The position numbers and the translations under genes are program-made. A DNA stretch of 64,000 nucleotides from Bacteroidales bacterium. Its GTDB lineage: Bacteria; Bacteroidota; Bacteroidia; Bacteroidales; F082. The DNA lies in NCBI GenBank assembly GCA_029983675.1, contig JASBYY010000012.1, positions 1 to 64,000 of the forward strand. Direction: 5' to 3'. Positions 34,632 through 41,936 of the stretch are shown here, piece after piece. Within the stretch, counting starts at the first letter, position 1, and each line of letters begins with the position of its first letter. The notes under the pieces are model-generated. The model did no database searches. It saw only the letters and a program-made list of their open reading frames with translations, and was not told the DNA's origin.

Positions 34632-37073
34632 TCAGATAAATAGGTTTACTCCGGCATTCTCGGCACGTTGCATGTAGGTGGCGACACCGCCAATGCTCAC
34701 GCCGTCAATCAGTTCCTCTTTGCTGAAGCCCATCATGTCCATGGTCATTTGGCAGGCGATAAACTCTACACCATTGTCCATAGCTTGCTGGCGGAACTCT
34801 TCTAACGAACTAATGTTCTTCTTGCGCATGATGTGACGCATCAGTCGGTCGCCAATACCAAACATGCTCATCTTGGAGAGTTTCAGTTTTTTCGATGATG
34901 AGGGCAGCATCCACGAGAACATCTTGCCGAAAAAGTCTTTCGCTACTTTAGGTTTGTGTTCTTTTTTGAGAACATTCAATCCCCAGAAAGTGAAGAAGAT
35001 CGACACTTTGTGGCCTGTGGCGGCGGCTCCGTTTGCCAAAACGAACGTGGCGATAGCGCGGTCGAGGTTGTCGCTGAACAGAATCAGGGTCTTGTCTTTC
35101 CCGCCTGTCGTCTTGGGCGTTTCTTCTTCCGATTTTCCGCCTTTTTCGATGATAACGGTATGGTAGCCGTTGTCTTCCGATTTGGAAATAAGCATATTGC
35201 CTGTCGATTGGCACCAAGCGCCGGCATCGCGTGAAAAGCCGGGGTCGGTGGCGGTGACTTCAATACGGTCGCCCTCAAGGGCTTGGTCCATGGCGGCTTT
35301 CAGTTTCATGATGGGACCCGGACATTGCAATCCGCACGCATCAATCTTCAATTGCCTGGTATTCATCGTTGCAGTTGCTTTTGGCGGACAAACTCCGGTT
35401 TGAGGATCGCACAAGTTGTCATTGGTGATTTTCATCGTGGCGAGCGAATAGGTTTTGTGGCCTCCCGACAGGTTGTGGACGTTCTTGAACCCTCTGCCCA
35501 TGAGGATGCGTTGCGCGATATAGCCGCGCTGCCCTATGGCGCAGAAAACCACGATGGGCTTATCTGTCGGGATTTCCCCGATGCGTTCGCGGATTTCGTC
35601 CATCGGGATGTTGATGGCGTGCTGGATAGTGCCTAAGGAATACTCGGTGGCGGTGCGGACATCAATGAGGGTGATGGACGACAAGTCGGTGCCATGCAGC
35701 TCGCTCCACGAAATAATGGGCATGCTGCCATTGATGATGTTTTGAGCCGCATAACCGGCAATGGCAATCGGGTCTTTGGCGGCGGAGAATGGCGGCGCGT
35801 AGCAATGCTCAGTGGTGATGAGGTCGGCGACGGTTCCGTCATGCTTGATGACTTGGGCGATTTGGTCGATGCGTTTGTCCACTCCCTCGTGACCGACACA
35901 TTGCGCACCATAGATCTTTCCTGTCTTAGCGTCGAAAGTGAGTTTGAGGGTCAGCATGAAGGCACCGGGATAGTAGCTGGCGTGTGACTGTGAATAAGTC
36001 GTGCTGCTACGGTAGTCGATGCCCAATTGTTTCAACCGTTTTGCGGGCAAACCTGTCAATGCCACCGTCAGGTCGAATATCTTGGCAATGGCAGTGCCGA
36101 TGGCACCTTCGTACTCGGTTTTGTTGCCAAACACCATGTTGTCGGCTACAATGCGTCCTTGACGGTTGGCGGGACCGGCGAGGTAGTTGAGCCAAGGTTG
36201 TCCTGTTATAGGATGTGTAAATTCAATGGCGTCCCCAACGGCGTAAATGTCTTTCACCGAGGTCTCAAGGTAATTGTTGACGCGTATGCCGCGTTCGCCT
36301 AAGGCGATGCCGGCTTGTTGTGCCAAGGCTACATTGGGACGAACGCCGATGGATAGTATGACAAGGTCGGTGTTGATGTTTTCACCGTTGCCAAAAAACA
36401 CACGGATGCGGCCGTTCTTCGGTTCAAAATGATCAACGCCTTTGCCGAGATAAAGCCCGATGCCCTTGTCCATCAAGTGGCTGTGTACATGCGAGGCAAT
36501 GGAAAAGTCAACAGGAGCCATCACTTGATCGGCCATTTCGACAATGGCGACCCGGGCACCCGAGCGATGCAGGTTTTCCGCCATCTCCAATCCGATGAAT
36601 CCGCCGCCAACTACAACGGCATGACGTACATTGTGGGTTTGCAAGTAACCCTTTATCAAATCGGTGTCTTCGACATTGCGTAGCGTGAAGATGCCTTCCG
36701 TATCAATGCCTTTCAGTGGTGGACGCACGGGGGTTGAACCCGGTGATAGCAGCAGTTTGTCGTAGATTTCAGTATATTCGCTGCCATCTGCACGGCGCAC
36801 GCTGATGGTCTTGTTTTGCGAATCGATGGCGATAACTTCATTTTCAACGCGGACATCGATGGCCAGACGCTTGCTGAAAGTGACAGGGGTTTGCACAAAC
36901 AGTTTCTCGCGCTCCTTGATGGTGCCGCCAATGTAGTAGGGCAGGCCGCAGTTGGCATACGAAATATATTTTCCCTTTTCAATGAGGATGATTTCCGCAT
37001 TTTCATCCGCCCTGCGGATACGGGCCGCCGCGGTGGCTCCTCCGGCAACACCGCCTACTATCACGTGTTTCAT
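34632..37073 (-). CDS. Four-domain sulfur oxidoreductase: CoA-disulfide reductase-like, rhodanese, TusA and DsrE-like
   Basis: An 813-residue fusion. Residues 1-445: FAD/NAD(P)-dependent disulfide reductase with GGVAGGATAAARIRRAD, SYANCGLPYYIGG (the redox Cys of the CoA-disulfide reductase/NADH oxidase group) and VGGGFIGLEMAENL. About 460-560: rhodanese with the persulfide Cys in VVFCAIGQRG. About 585-655: TusA-like sulfur carrier with CGLQCPGPIMKLKAAM. About 665-813: DsrE/DsrF-like domain (TLILFSDNLDRAIATFVLANGAAATGHKVSIFFTFWGLN) with a late Cys in EFIACQMTMDMMG. Such proteins move persulfide sulfur and keep low-molecular thiols reduced. It starts 4 bases downstream of thioredoxin and they form one operon. 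Confidence 0.92.
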   Translation of the reverse strand: MKHVIVGGVAGGATAAARIRRADENAEIILIEKGKYISYANCGLPYYIGGTIKEREKLFVQTPVTFSKRLAIDVRVENEVIAIDSQNKTISVRRADGSEYTEIYDKLLLSPGSTPVRPPLKGIDTEGIFTLRNVEDTDLIKGYLQTHNVRHAVVVGGGFIGLEMAENLHRSGARVAIVEMADQVMAPVDFSIASHVHSHLMDKGIGLYLGKGVDHFEPKNGRIRVFFGNGENINTDLVILSIGVRPNVALAQQAGIALGERGIRVNNYLETSVKDIYAVGDAIEFTHPITGQPWLNYLAGPANRQGRIVADNMVFGNKTEYEGAIGTAIAKIFDLTVALTGLPAKRLKQLGIDYRSSTTYSQSHASYYPGAFMLTLKLTFDAKTGKIYGAQCVGHEGVDKRIDQIAQVIKHDGTVADLITTEHCYAPPFSAAKDPIAIAGYAAQNIINGSMPIISWSELHGTDLSSITLIDVRTATEYSLGTIQHAINIPMDEIRERIGEIPTDKPIVVFCAIGQRGYIAQRILMGRGFKNVHNLSGGHKTYSLATMKITNDNLCDPQTGVCPPKATATMNTRQLKIDACGLQCPGPIMKLKAAMDQALEGDRIEVTATDPGFSRDAGAWCQSTGNMLISKSEDNGYHTVIIEKGGKSEEETPKTTGGKDKTLILFSDNLDRAIATFVLANGAAATGHKVSIFFTFWGLNVLKKEHKPKVAKDFFGKMFSWMLPSSSKKLKLSKMSMFGIGDRLMRHIMRKKNISSLEEFRQQAMDNGVEFIACQMTMDMMGFSKEELIDGVSIGGVATYMQRAENAGVNLFI

Positions 37074-37077
37074 GGCC

Positions 37078-37443
37078 TTATTCGTTTTTCAGTAATATGT
37101 CTGCAATGACATTTTTCAGTTCTGCCTTGGGCAATGCACCGGCAAGCATCTGCGGCTGTCCTTTCATGGGAACAAACAGCAAAGTGGGTACGGAACGGAT
37201 GCCGAATAAAGCGGAAAGCTCTTCTTCTTGATCCACATCCACCTTATATATATGTATGCTGTCGGCGTATTCCTCCGAAAGCTCTTCCAATACCGGCGAT
37301 AGCATCTTGCAAGGACCGCACCATGTGGCGAAAAAGTCAATGATGGCGGGCTTGTCGCCCAAATAGTTCCATTCTTTCGGGTTGTTGCGGAAATCGACAA
37401 CCTTTTGCTGGAAGTCGTTGGCGATGAGATGAATTGTACTCAT
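37078..37443 (-). CDS. Thioredoxin
   Basis: A 121-residue thioredoxin with the active site FFATWCGPCKMLSPVLEE and the cis-Pro loop RSVPTLLFV. It reduces disulfides in the cytosol; here it is coupled to the persulfide-handling oxidoreductase, which begins 4 bases downstream, so it may reduce persulfides or the rhodanese and TusA domains. The N-terminus is a little longer than the minimal thioredoxin fold (MSTIHLIANDFQQKVVDFRNNPKEWNY). The ATG at 37443 follows a promoter element; a longer frame upstream crosses that promoter and is rejected. Confidence 0.93.
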   Translation of the reverse strand: MSTIHLIANDFQQKVVDFRNNPKEWNYLGDKPAIIDFFATWCGPCKMLSPVLEELSEEYADSIHIYKVDVDQEEELSALFGIRSVPTLLFVPMKGQPQMLAGALPKAELKNVIADILLKNE

Positions 37444-37506
37444 AGTTCTTGATTTTTTTTGATGGTTGTATTTATTTGTCTGTTTCTTTTCTGTCTGTTG
37501 ACGCTG

Positions 37507-37514
37507 CAAAAATA
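37507..37514 (-). promoter_or_regulatory. -7 promoter element for the thioredoxin operon
   Basis: TATTTTTG on the minus strand, matching TAnnTTTG, 64 bases upstream of the thioredoxin ATG and directly next to AT-rich palindromes. Confidence 0.6.
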
Positions 37515-37577
37515 CAATTATTTTCCATAGGAAATAATTTCTTGAAGAAAATAATTATTTATTTTGTAAAATAATTG
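37515..37577. promoter_or_regulatory. Cluster of AT-rich palindromes, candidate MarR operators
   Basis: Three nested symmetric sites lie just upstream of the -7 box: TTTCC-ATA-GGAAA (37522-37534, imperfectly extended by AT-rich arms), the 12-base palindrome AAATAATTATTT (37549-37560) and TTATTTT-GT-AAAATAA (37559-37574). CAATTATTTT at 37515 and its exact complement AAAATAATTG at 37568 bracket the cluster. This is the size and symmetry of MarR-type sites, and a marR gene closes the operon. Confidence 0.45.
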
Positions 37578-37679
37578 CTCGAATGTATATATGCTATTGG
37601 TTATCAATTATTTGTATGTTCGTGGTAAAAATACTTCAAAAAAATATCTCCCAAATGCTTGCATGAATGAAAAATGGTG

Positions 37680-37687
37680 TATTTTTG
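37680..37687 (+). promoter_or_regulatory. -7 promoter element for the SPFH operon
   Basis: TATTTTTG, matching TAnnTTTG, 30 bases before the ATG at 37718. Confidence 0.6.
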
Positions 37688-37717
37688 CTATGTAAATAAT
37701 ATCAAAATAATATCAAA

Positions 37718-38662
37718 ATGAAAACACAAGAATTTGAATTTAAGGGATTTGCGATGAATGGATTTGTTGCAATTATTATTGAACTTGCGCTGGCTGTTCT
37801 TAGCATTTGGGGCGTGATCAACTGTGCGAATGCGGGTTTGTCAGGTTGGCATTTGGTTCTTCCCATCATCGGATTGTTTTTTGCCTGTATTTTGCCCATC
37901 GGCTTCCGTAAGCTGGAGCCGAACGAGGCTTTGGTCATGGTGTTTTTCGGTACGTATAAAGGCACTTTCACAAAAACCGGTTTCCATTGGATCAATTTCC
38001 TGATGACCACCAAAAAAGTTTCGTTGCGTGCCCGTAATCTGAATCCCGATAATATTAAGGTGAACGACAAGACGGGCAATCCCGTCATGATTGGTCAAAT
38101 TTTAGTCTGGAAGTTGAAAGACACCTACAAGGCCATGTTTGAAATTGATTCACAGACCATGGCGGACGGCACAAGCACGACTCCAGTATCGGTGTCAAGT
38201 CGCATGAGGGCTTTTGAGAGTTTCATTCAAGTGCAAAGCGATGCGGCATTGCGTGAGGTGGCAGGCATGTATGCTTATGATGAAAATGAAGCCGAGGGGG
38301 ACGAACTGACCTTGCGGTCGGGTGGTGCTGAAATCAACGAGGTGCTGCTTTCCAAATTGAACGAACGCTTGGCCATGTCGGGTCTCGAAGTGATTGAGGC
38401 ACGCATCAACTATTTGGCCTATTCGGCTGAGATTGCCGCTGTCATGTTGCGCCGTCAGCAAGCGGCCGCTATTATTTCGGCGCGTGAGAAAATCGTGGAA
38501 GGCGCTGTTTCCATGGTCAAGATGGCACTCGACAAATTAAAGGAAGACGGTGTGGTTGAATTGGATGAAGAACGCAAGGCGGCCATGGTGAGCAACCTGA
38601 TGGTGGTGCTTTGCGCCGATGAGTCGGCCCAGCCAGTCGTCAATACGGGTAGTTTATACTAA
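37718..38662 (+). CDS. SPFH/band-7 domain membrane protein
   Basis: A 314-residue protein with two N-terminal membrane helices (GFVAIIIELALAVLSIWGVI and WHLVLPIIGLFFACILPIGF) followed by an SPFH domain (RKLEPNEALVMVFFGTYKGTFTKTGFHWINF) and a coiled C-terminal part with RINYLAYSAEIAAVMLRRQQAAAIISAREKIVEGAVSM, as in stomatin/prohibitin-like scaffolds. Such proteins form membrane microdomain assemblies. It starts a four-gene operon with two small membrane proteins and a ribbon-helix-helix protein, an arrangement that recurs in Bacteroidales. Function in this setting is unknown. Confidence 0.88.
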   Translation: MKTQEFEFKGFAMNGFVAIIIELALAVLSIWGVINCANAGLSGWHLVLPIIGLFFACILPIGFRKLEPNEALVMVFFGTYKGTFTKTGFHWINFLMTTKKVSLRARNLNPDNIKVNDKTGNPVMIGQILVWKLKDTYKAMFEIDSQTMADGTSTTPVSVSSRMRAFESFIQVQSDAALREVAGMYAYDENEAEGDELTLRSGGAEINEVLLSKLNERLAMSGLEVIEARINYLAYSAEIAAVMLRRQQAAAIISAREKIVEGAVSMVKMALDKLKEDGVVELDEERKAAMVSNLMVVLCADESAQPVVNTGSLY

Positions 38663-38688
38663 CAAATATCAATAAATATCCTAAAAAG

Positions 38689-39087
38689 ATGAGTACTATT
38701 TCAATCGTCATGTTGATTTGTGGCATCCTGTCTCTTGCAATGGCTATTTTCGGAAAGCTTCGTCCTGATATCGTCTGGAAAAACAATTTGAGAGGAACGA
38801 TTGCCACACATGAACGACAAAAATTCGGCATGATTCTATTTATTCTTGTCGGCATCATGTTCATCCTGATTTCTGTGGTCTTGTCCGTTCCACAATGGCA
38901 GCCAATCCAGGACGCGATTGTGCTTGCCGTAGTATTTGCAATGACCATAGTGATGATGTTTCCGTTTTGGAAATATGTGTTAAGTTCAATAGAAGGCTTT
39001 AGGACTATCGGGCTGGTGTTTGCCATTGTCTTTTCCTTGGCTTTAATTGCCTTTTGCATGTATTATTGGCATCTAACTTTGAAATAA
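38689..39087 (+). CDS. Small polytopic membrane protein
   Basis: A 132-residue protein with four clear hydrophobic helices: TISIVMLICGILSLAMAIF, GMILFILVGIMFILISVV, AIVLAVVFAMTIVMMFPFW and IGLVFAIVFSLALIAFCMYY, and short polar loops. It resembles DUF3784-like membrane proteins in layout but I cannot assign a family. It follows the SPFH gene by 26 bases and its stop shares one base with the next start (TAATG), so translation is probably coupled. Confidence 0.72.
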   Translation: MSTISIVMLICGILSLAMAIFGKLRPDIVWKNNLRGTIATHERQKFGMILFILVGIMFILISVVLSVPQWQPIQDAIVLAVVFAMTIVMMFPFWKYVLSSIEGFRTIGLVFAIVFSLALIAFCMYYWHLTLK

Positions 39088-39852
39088 TGCTTTGGATTGA
39101 ATTAATAACAGGAGTGCTGTTCATGCTTCTTGGCCTGCTGGTCTATCGTTTCCCCACGCAGTTAATTTCGGAACTGAACAGCATGGCACCTGAACGCTTG
39201 GCCAAGGTAGATGTGGAGGGCTTGCGGCGTGCGTTTCGGAATATCTTGTGTATTGGAGGCGCTGCCTTTGTGATGTATGTCTTGGCAGACCTTGTCTTTC
39301 ATTTCGATCCGTCGTGGTCGATCTGGGTGATTTATGTCCCGCTGAGTATTATGGTGGTGCTGCTTTTCGTTTCCAATGTCAAGTATGATAAAGGCCGTGG
39401 CATGAAAACGCGAAGGGTGTATTCCCGTACTACTGTCATCATCACGCTGGAAGTGTTGGCGATTACTATTGTGCTGGTCACCGTCTTGCTCATCCGCTCT
39501 GCCAAGCCGGCTGGAGTTTCCGTTTTCGCCATCCGAAATTCGCATCACGGGCATGTATGGCCGTGCCATCGCTTGGGAAGAAGTGGTTTCTGTGAAGAAA
39601 ATCGAGGCGTTGCCAGGGGTGGCCATGAAAATGAACGGCTTCCAATTGGGTTCCAAGCTGAAAGGGCATTTTCTGTTGAAAAACAAGGAAAAATGTATGC
39701 TTTACGTGGATACTCGGCGGCCGCCGTTCATCGAAATTCGCACCAAGGAGGGCATGTACTATATCCATTTGCCACAACCTGAGGAAACGGATGCGCTGGC
39801 AAGTGAATTGGAGGTCGCGCTTATAGAAAATGGGATGATAAAGGAGGAATAA
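39087..39852 (+). pseudogene. Membrane-anchored PH-like protein interrupted by a single-base frameshift
   Basis: Two reading frames join into one sensible protein of about 255 residues. The first (from ATG 39087) has several membrane helices (LWIELITGVLFMLLGLLVYRF, IWVIYVPLSIMVVLLFVS, TVIITLEVLAITIVLVTVLLI); the second begins SPSEIRITGMYGRAIAWEEVVSVKKIEALPGVAMKMNGFQLGSKLKGHF and ends at 39852, with the look of a bacterial PH domain. The shift falls near 39522-39525 where GTTTCCGTTTTCG has one T too many for continuity. A sequencing error in the T run, a true mutation or programmed slippage are all possible. The next gene starts inside its stop codon (TAATG). Confidence 0.7.
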
Positions 39853-40016
39853 TGGCAAAGGAAAAGGAAAAAAACAAGACTTTCTTGCTTCGCGTGGATG
39901 CCGACACCATGGAAGCGGTGGAGAAATGGGCTGCCGATGAGTTCCGCTCGGTTAACGGACAGCTGCAATGGATCATCGCGGAAGCGTTGAAAAAGAGTGG
40001 GAGGAAAAAGAAATAA
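39852..40016 (+). CDS. Small Arc-like ribbon-helix-helix protein
   Basis: A 54-residue protein, too short for many gene finders: it begins MAKEKEKNKTFLLRVDADTM, continues EAVEKWAADEFRSVNGQLQW and ends IIAEALKKSGRKKK. The pattern (basic tail, one strand FLLRVD, helix EAVEKWAADE, turn RSVNGQ, helix LQWIIAEAL) is a ribbon-helix-helix DNA-binding fold of the Arc/MetJ type. Its start overlaps the stop of the preceding gene by one base, so it is the last gene of the SPFH operon and may regulate it. A palindromic repeat element begins 6 bases downstream. Confidence 0.75.
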   Translation: MAKEKEKNKTFLLRVDADTMEAVEKWAADEFRSVNGQLQWIIAEALKKSGRKKK

Positions 40017-40021
40017 CCATC

Positions 40022-40230
40022 TAAGAAGCTGTTTTTGAATTCTTACAACAAAGTTATTATTGAATTATTTTGGAATTTTTTTCCTTTGTTTTCGGTTGAT
40101 TTGATAGTCTTTTTGGCTCATTTTGCCCATTGTCTCGCTCACATAGCCCGCTATGTCACGCTCCACAATGAACAAAATGTACTCAAAAATCCCTATCAAC
40201 TCAATCCGAAACCATTCAAAACAGCTTCTA
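40022..40230. repeat. Palindromic MITE-like element, copy 2
   Basis: A 209-base non-coding unit bounded by AGAAGCTGTTTTTGAAT (40024-40040) and its near-exact complement ATTCAAAACAGCTTCT (40214-40229, one T fewer). The two arms match each other along much of their length and meet at CATAGC-CC-GCTATG (40142-40155). The tip and the hairpin design are the same as in the element at 15715-15901, although the terminal repeats differ. It separates the SPFH operon from the hydrolase gene and may also act as a transcription barrier. Confidence 0.7.
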
Positions 40231-40273
40231 AATGGAGTGCGTGATGAAAACAGAAACTTCAATTATTCAAAAA

Positions 40274-41638
40274 ATGAGAATGAAAATATTAAAAATCAGC
40301 GTGCTATGTGCGCTATTTTTCAATAGCCTTGGCATAATGGCTCAAATAGAAGGTTGTTGGAAGGGCAAGTTGAATCTTGGTTGGCAACAGTTGGACTTGT
40401 CTTTTGTCATCAAGCACCAAGAGGGTGCTTATTCCGCCACCTTGGATGTGCCGGCTCAAGGTGCTTTCGATGTTCCGGTCGAAGGGGTCGCCTTTGACGG
40501 AGACAGTATCAGGCTGGATATGAATGCGTTGAAAGCCTTGTATGTCGGGATATTTCGTGCCGATACTATTGACGGCGTTTTTACACAGATGGGCATGACA
40601 TTTCCATTGATGTTGGCACGCAGCGAAAAGGAGGTGCAACAGGAAAGACCGCAAGACCCCAAGCCGCCTTTTAGCTATCATATCGAGGATGTGAAGTTTA
40701 CAAACGAGAGAGAGCAGGTTGAGTTGGCGGGCACCTTGACGGTTCCAAAAGGAGAGGGTCCCTTTCCTGCTGTGGTGTTGGTGTCGGGGAGCGGAGCACA
40801 AGACCGCAACGAGGAAGTGTTCAATCACCGGCCGTTTTGGGTCATTGCCGATTATCTTTCGCGGAACGGCATTGTCGTGTTGCGTTACGATGACCGTGGC
40901 GTGGGCGGTTCGGGTGGCAATCCGGCATTGGCCACGACATTTGATTTGTCGTACGATGCTGAAGCGGCCTTCGACTTTCTGGGAAGTAGAGTTGAGGTGG
41001 ATGGCTCAAAAATAGGCATCCTCGGTCACAGCGAGGGTGGTTTGATTAATTTCATGGTGGCGGCACGCCGTCCCGATGTCGCCTTTCTGATCAGCTTGGC
41101 CGGTCCGGCAGTGCGTGGCGCAGAGGTGCTCAAGGCGCAGCAGAAAGCCATGAGAAAGGCCGCCGGTATGCCCGATTCTCTTAATGCAGCCAACATGAAA
41201 ATGGAAGATAGCCTGTACGCCGTCATCAATAGTTGCAGCCATCCTGATGAAGCGGCTCCCCTTTTGAAACGGATGATGACAGATGCCGGTATGGACGTGC
41301 AGGAAGCCGATAGGCAGGCGGAAGTTTTGTTGTCGCCTTGGATGTGGTATTTTCTGAAATACGATCCAGCCATAGCCATTGCGAAGACGACCTGTCCAGC
41401 TTTGCTGTTGAATGGCTCAATGGATTTACAAGTACTTGTGAGCCAGAATTTTACTGCATATAATAGTTGTATTGATAAGTATCGAAAGACCAACCTGATC
41501 TTGAAGGAAATGCCCGGATTGAACCATCTTTTCCAGCATTGTCAAACGGGACATCCATCGGAGTACTATTTGATAGAAGAGACCATGGCACCTGAGGTGT
41601 TGAAAACAATGTCTGAATTTGTACGGCTTTTGAAGTGA
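40274..41638 (+). CDS. Secreted alpha/beta hydrolase with N-terminal lipocalin-like domain
   Basis: A 454-residue protein with a signal peptide (MRMKILKISVLCALFFNSLGIMAQ). Residues about 25-135 form a beta domain (IEGCWKGKLNLGWQQLDLSFVIKHQEGAYSATLDVPAQG) seen on many Bacteroidetes hydrolases; residues about 145-450 are an alpha/beta hydrolase with VLVSGSGAQDRNEE (oxyanion region), RYDDRGVGGSGG, the nucleophile motif ILGHSEGGLI, the Asp in LNGSMDLQV and the His in PGLNHLFQH. It may be an esterase or peptidase in the periplasm; substrate unknown. Two ATG codons (40274, 40280) both precede the signal peptide. The repeat element lies immediately upstream, and no promoter element is obvious. Confidence 0.85.
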   Translation: MRMKILKISVLCALFFNSLGIMAQIEGCWKGKLNLGWQQLDLSFVIKHQEGAYSATLDVPAQGAFDVPVEGVAFDGDSIRLDMNALKALYVGIFRADTIDGVFTQMGMTFPLMLARSEKEVQQERPQDPKPPFSYHIEDVKFTNEREQVELAGTLTVPKGEGPFPAVVLVSGSGAQDRNEEVFNHRPFWVIADYLSRNGIVVLRYDDRGVGGSGGNPALATTFDLSYDAEAAFDFLGSRVEVDGSKIGILGHSEGGLINFMVAARRPDVAFLISLAGPAVRGAEVLKAQQKAMRKAAGMPDSLNAANMKMEDSLYAVINSCSHPDEAAPLLKRMMTDAGMDVQEADRQAEVLLSPWMWYFLKYDPAIAIAKTTCPALLLNGSMDLQVLVSQNFTAYNSCIDKYRKTNLILKEMPGLNHLFQHCQTGHPSEYYLIEETMAPEVLKTMSEFVRLLK

Positions 41639-41795
41639 GTAACGCCTTCCTCTTGATGGCATCAAAGGCTGCTTCAAATGGAAATGCTATGGCTGTAATC
41701 GGGTAGAGGCAAATGGGCGGTTGAAAAAAAACGGGCAATCTGAAAAAATAGAGAAAATAATTCCCTGAAAAAGCACAACTTACGAATAATATTGC

Positions 41796-41803
41796 TAATT
41801 TTG
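41796..41803 (+). promoter_or_regulatory. -7 promoter element and long leader of rpsA
   Basis: TAATTTTG, matching TAnnTTTG. The distance to the rpsA ATG is 133 bases, a long leader for this genome and a likely place for translational control. The 298-base gap between the hydrolase and rpsA holds only this. Confidence 0.6.
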
Positions 41804-41936
41804 CGCCCTCGTTTCGAAGCCATTTCCGGATGGATGATGCAAATCGTCACTGCTTCAAAATGAGTTGATTAAAGTTAAACCTCCTCGGCTGGGGCTGTCC
41901 GGAATCTCGGTTGGGTACAATTTATTACATTACATA

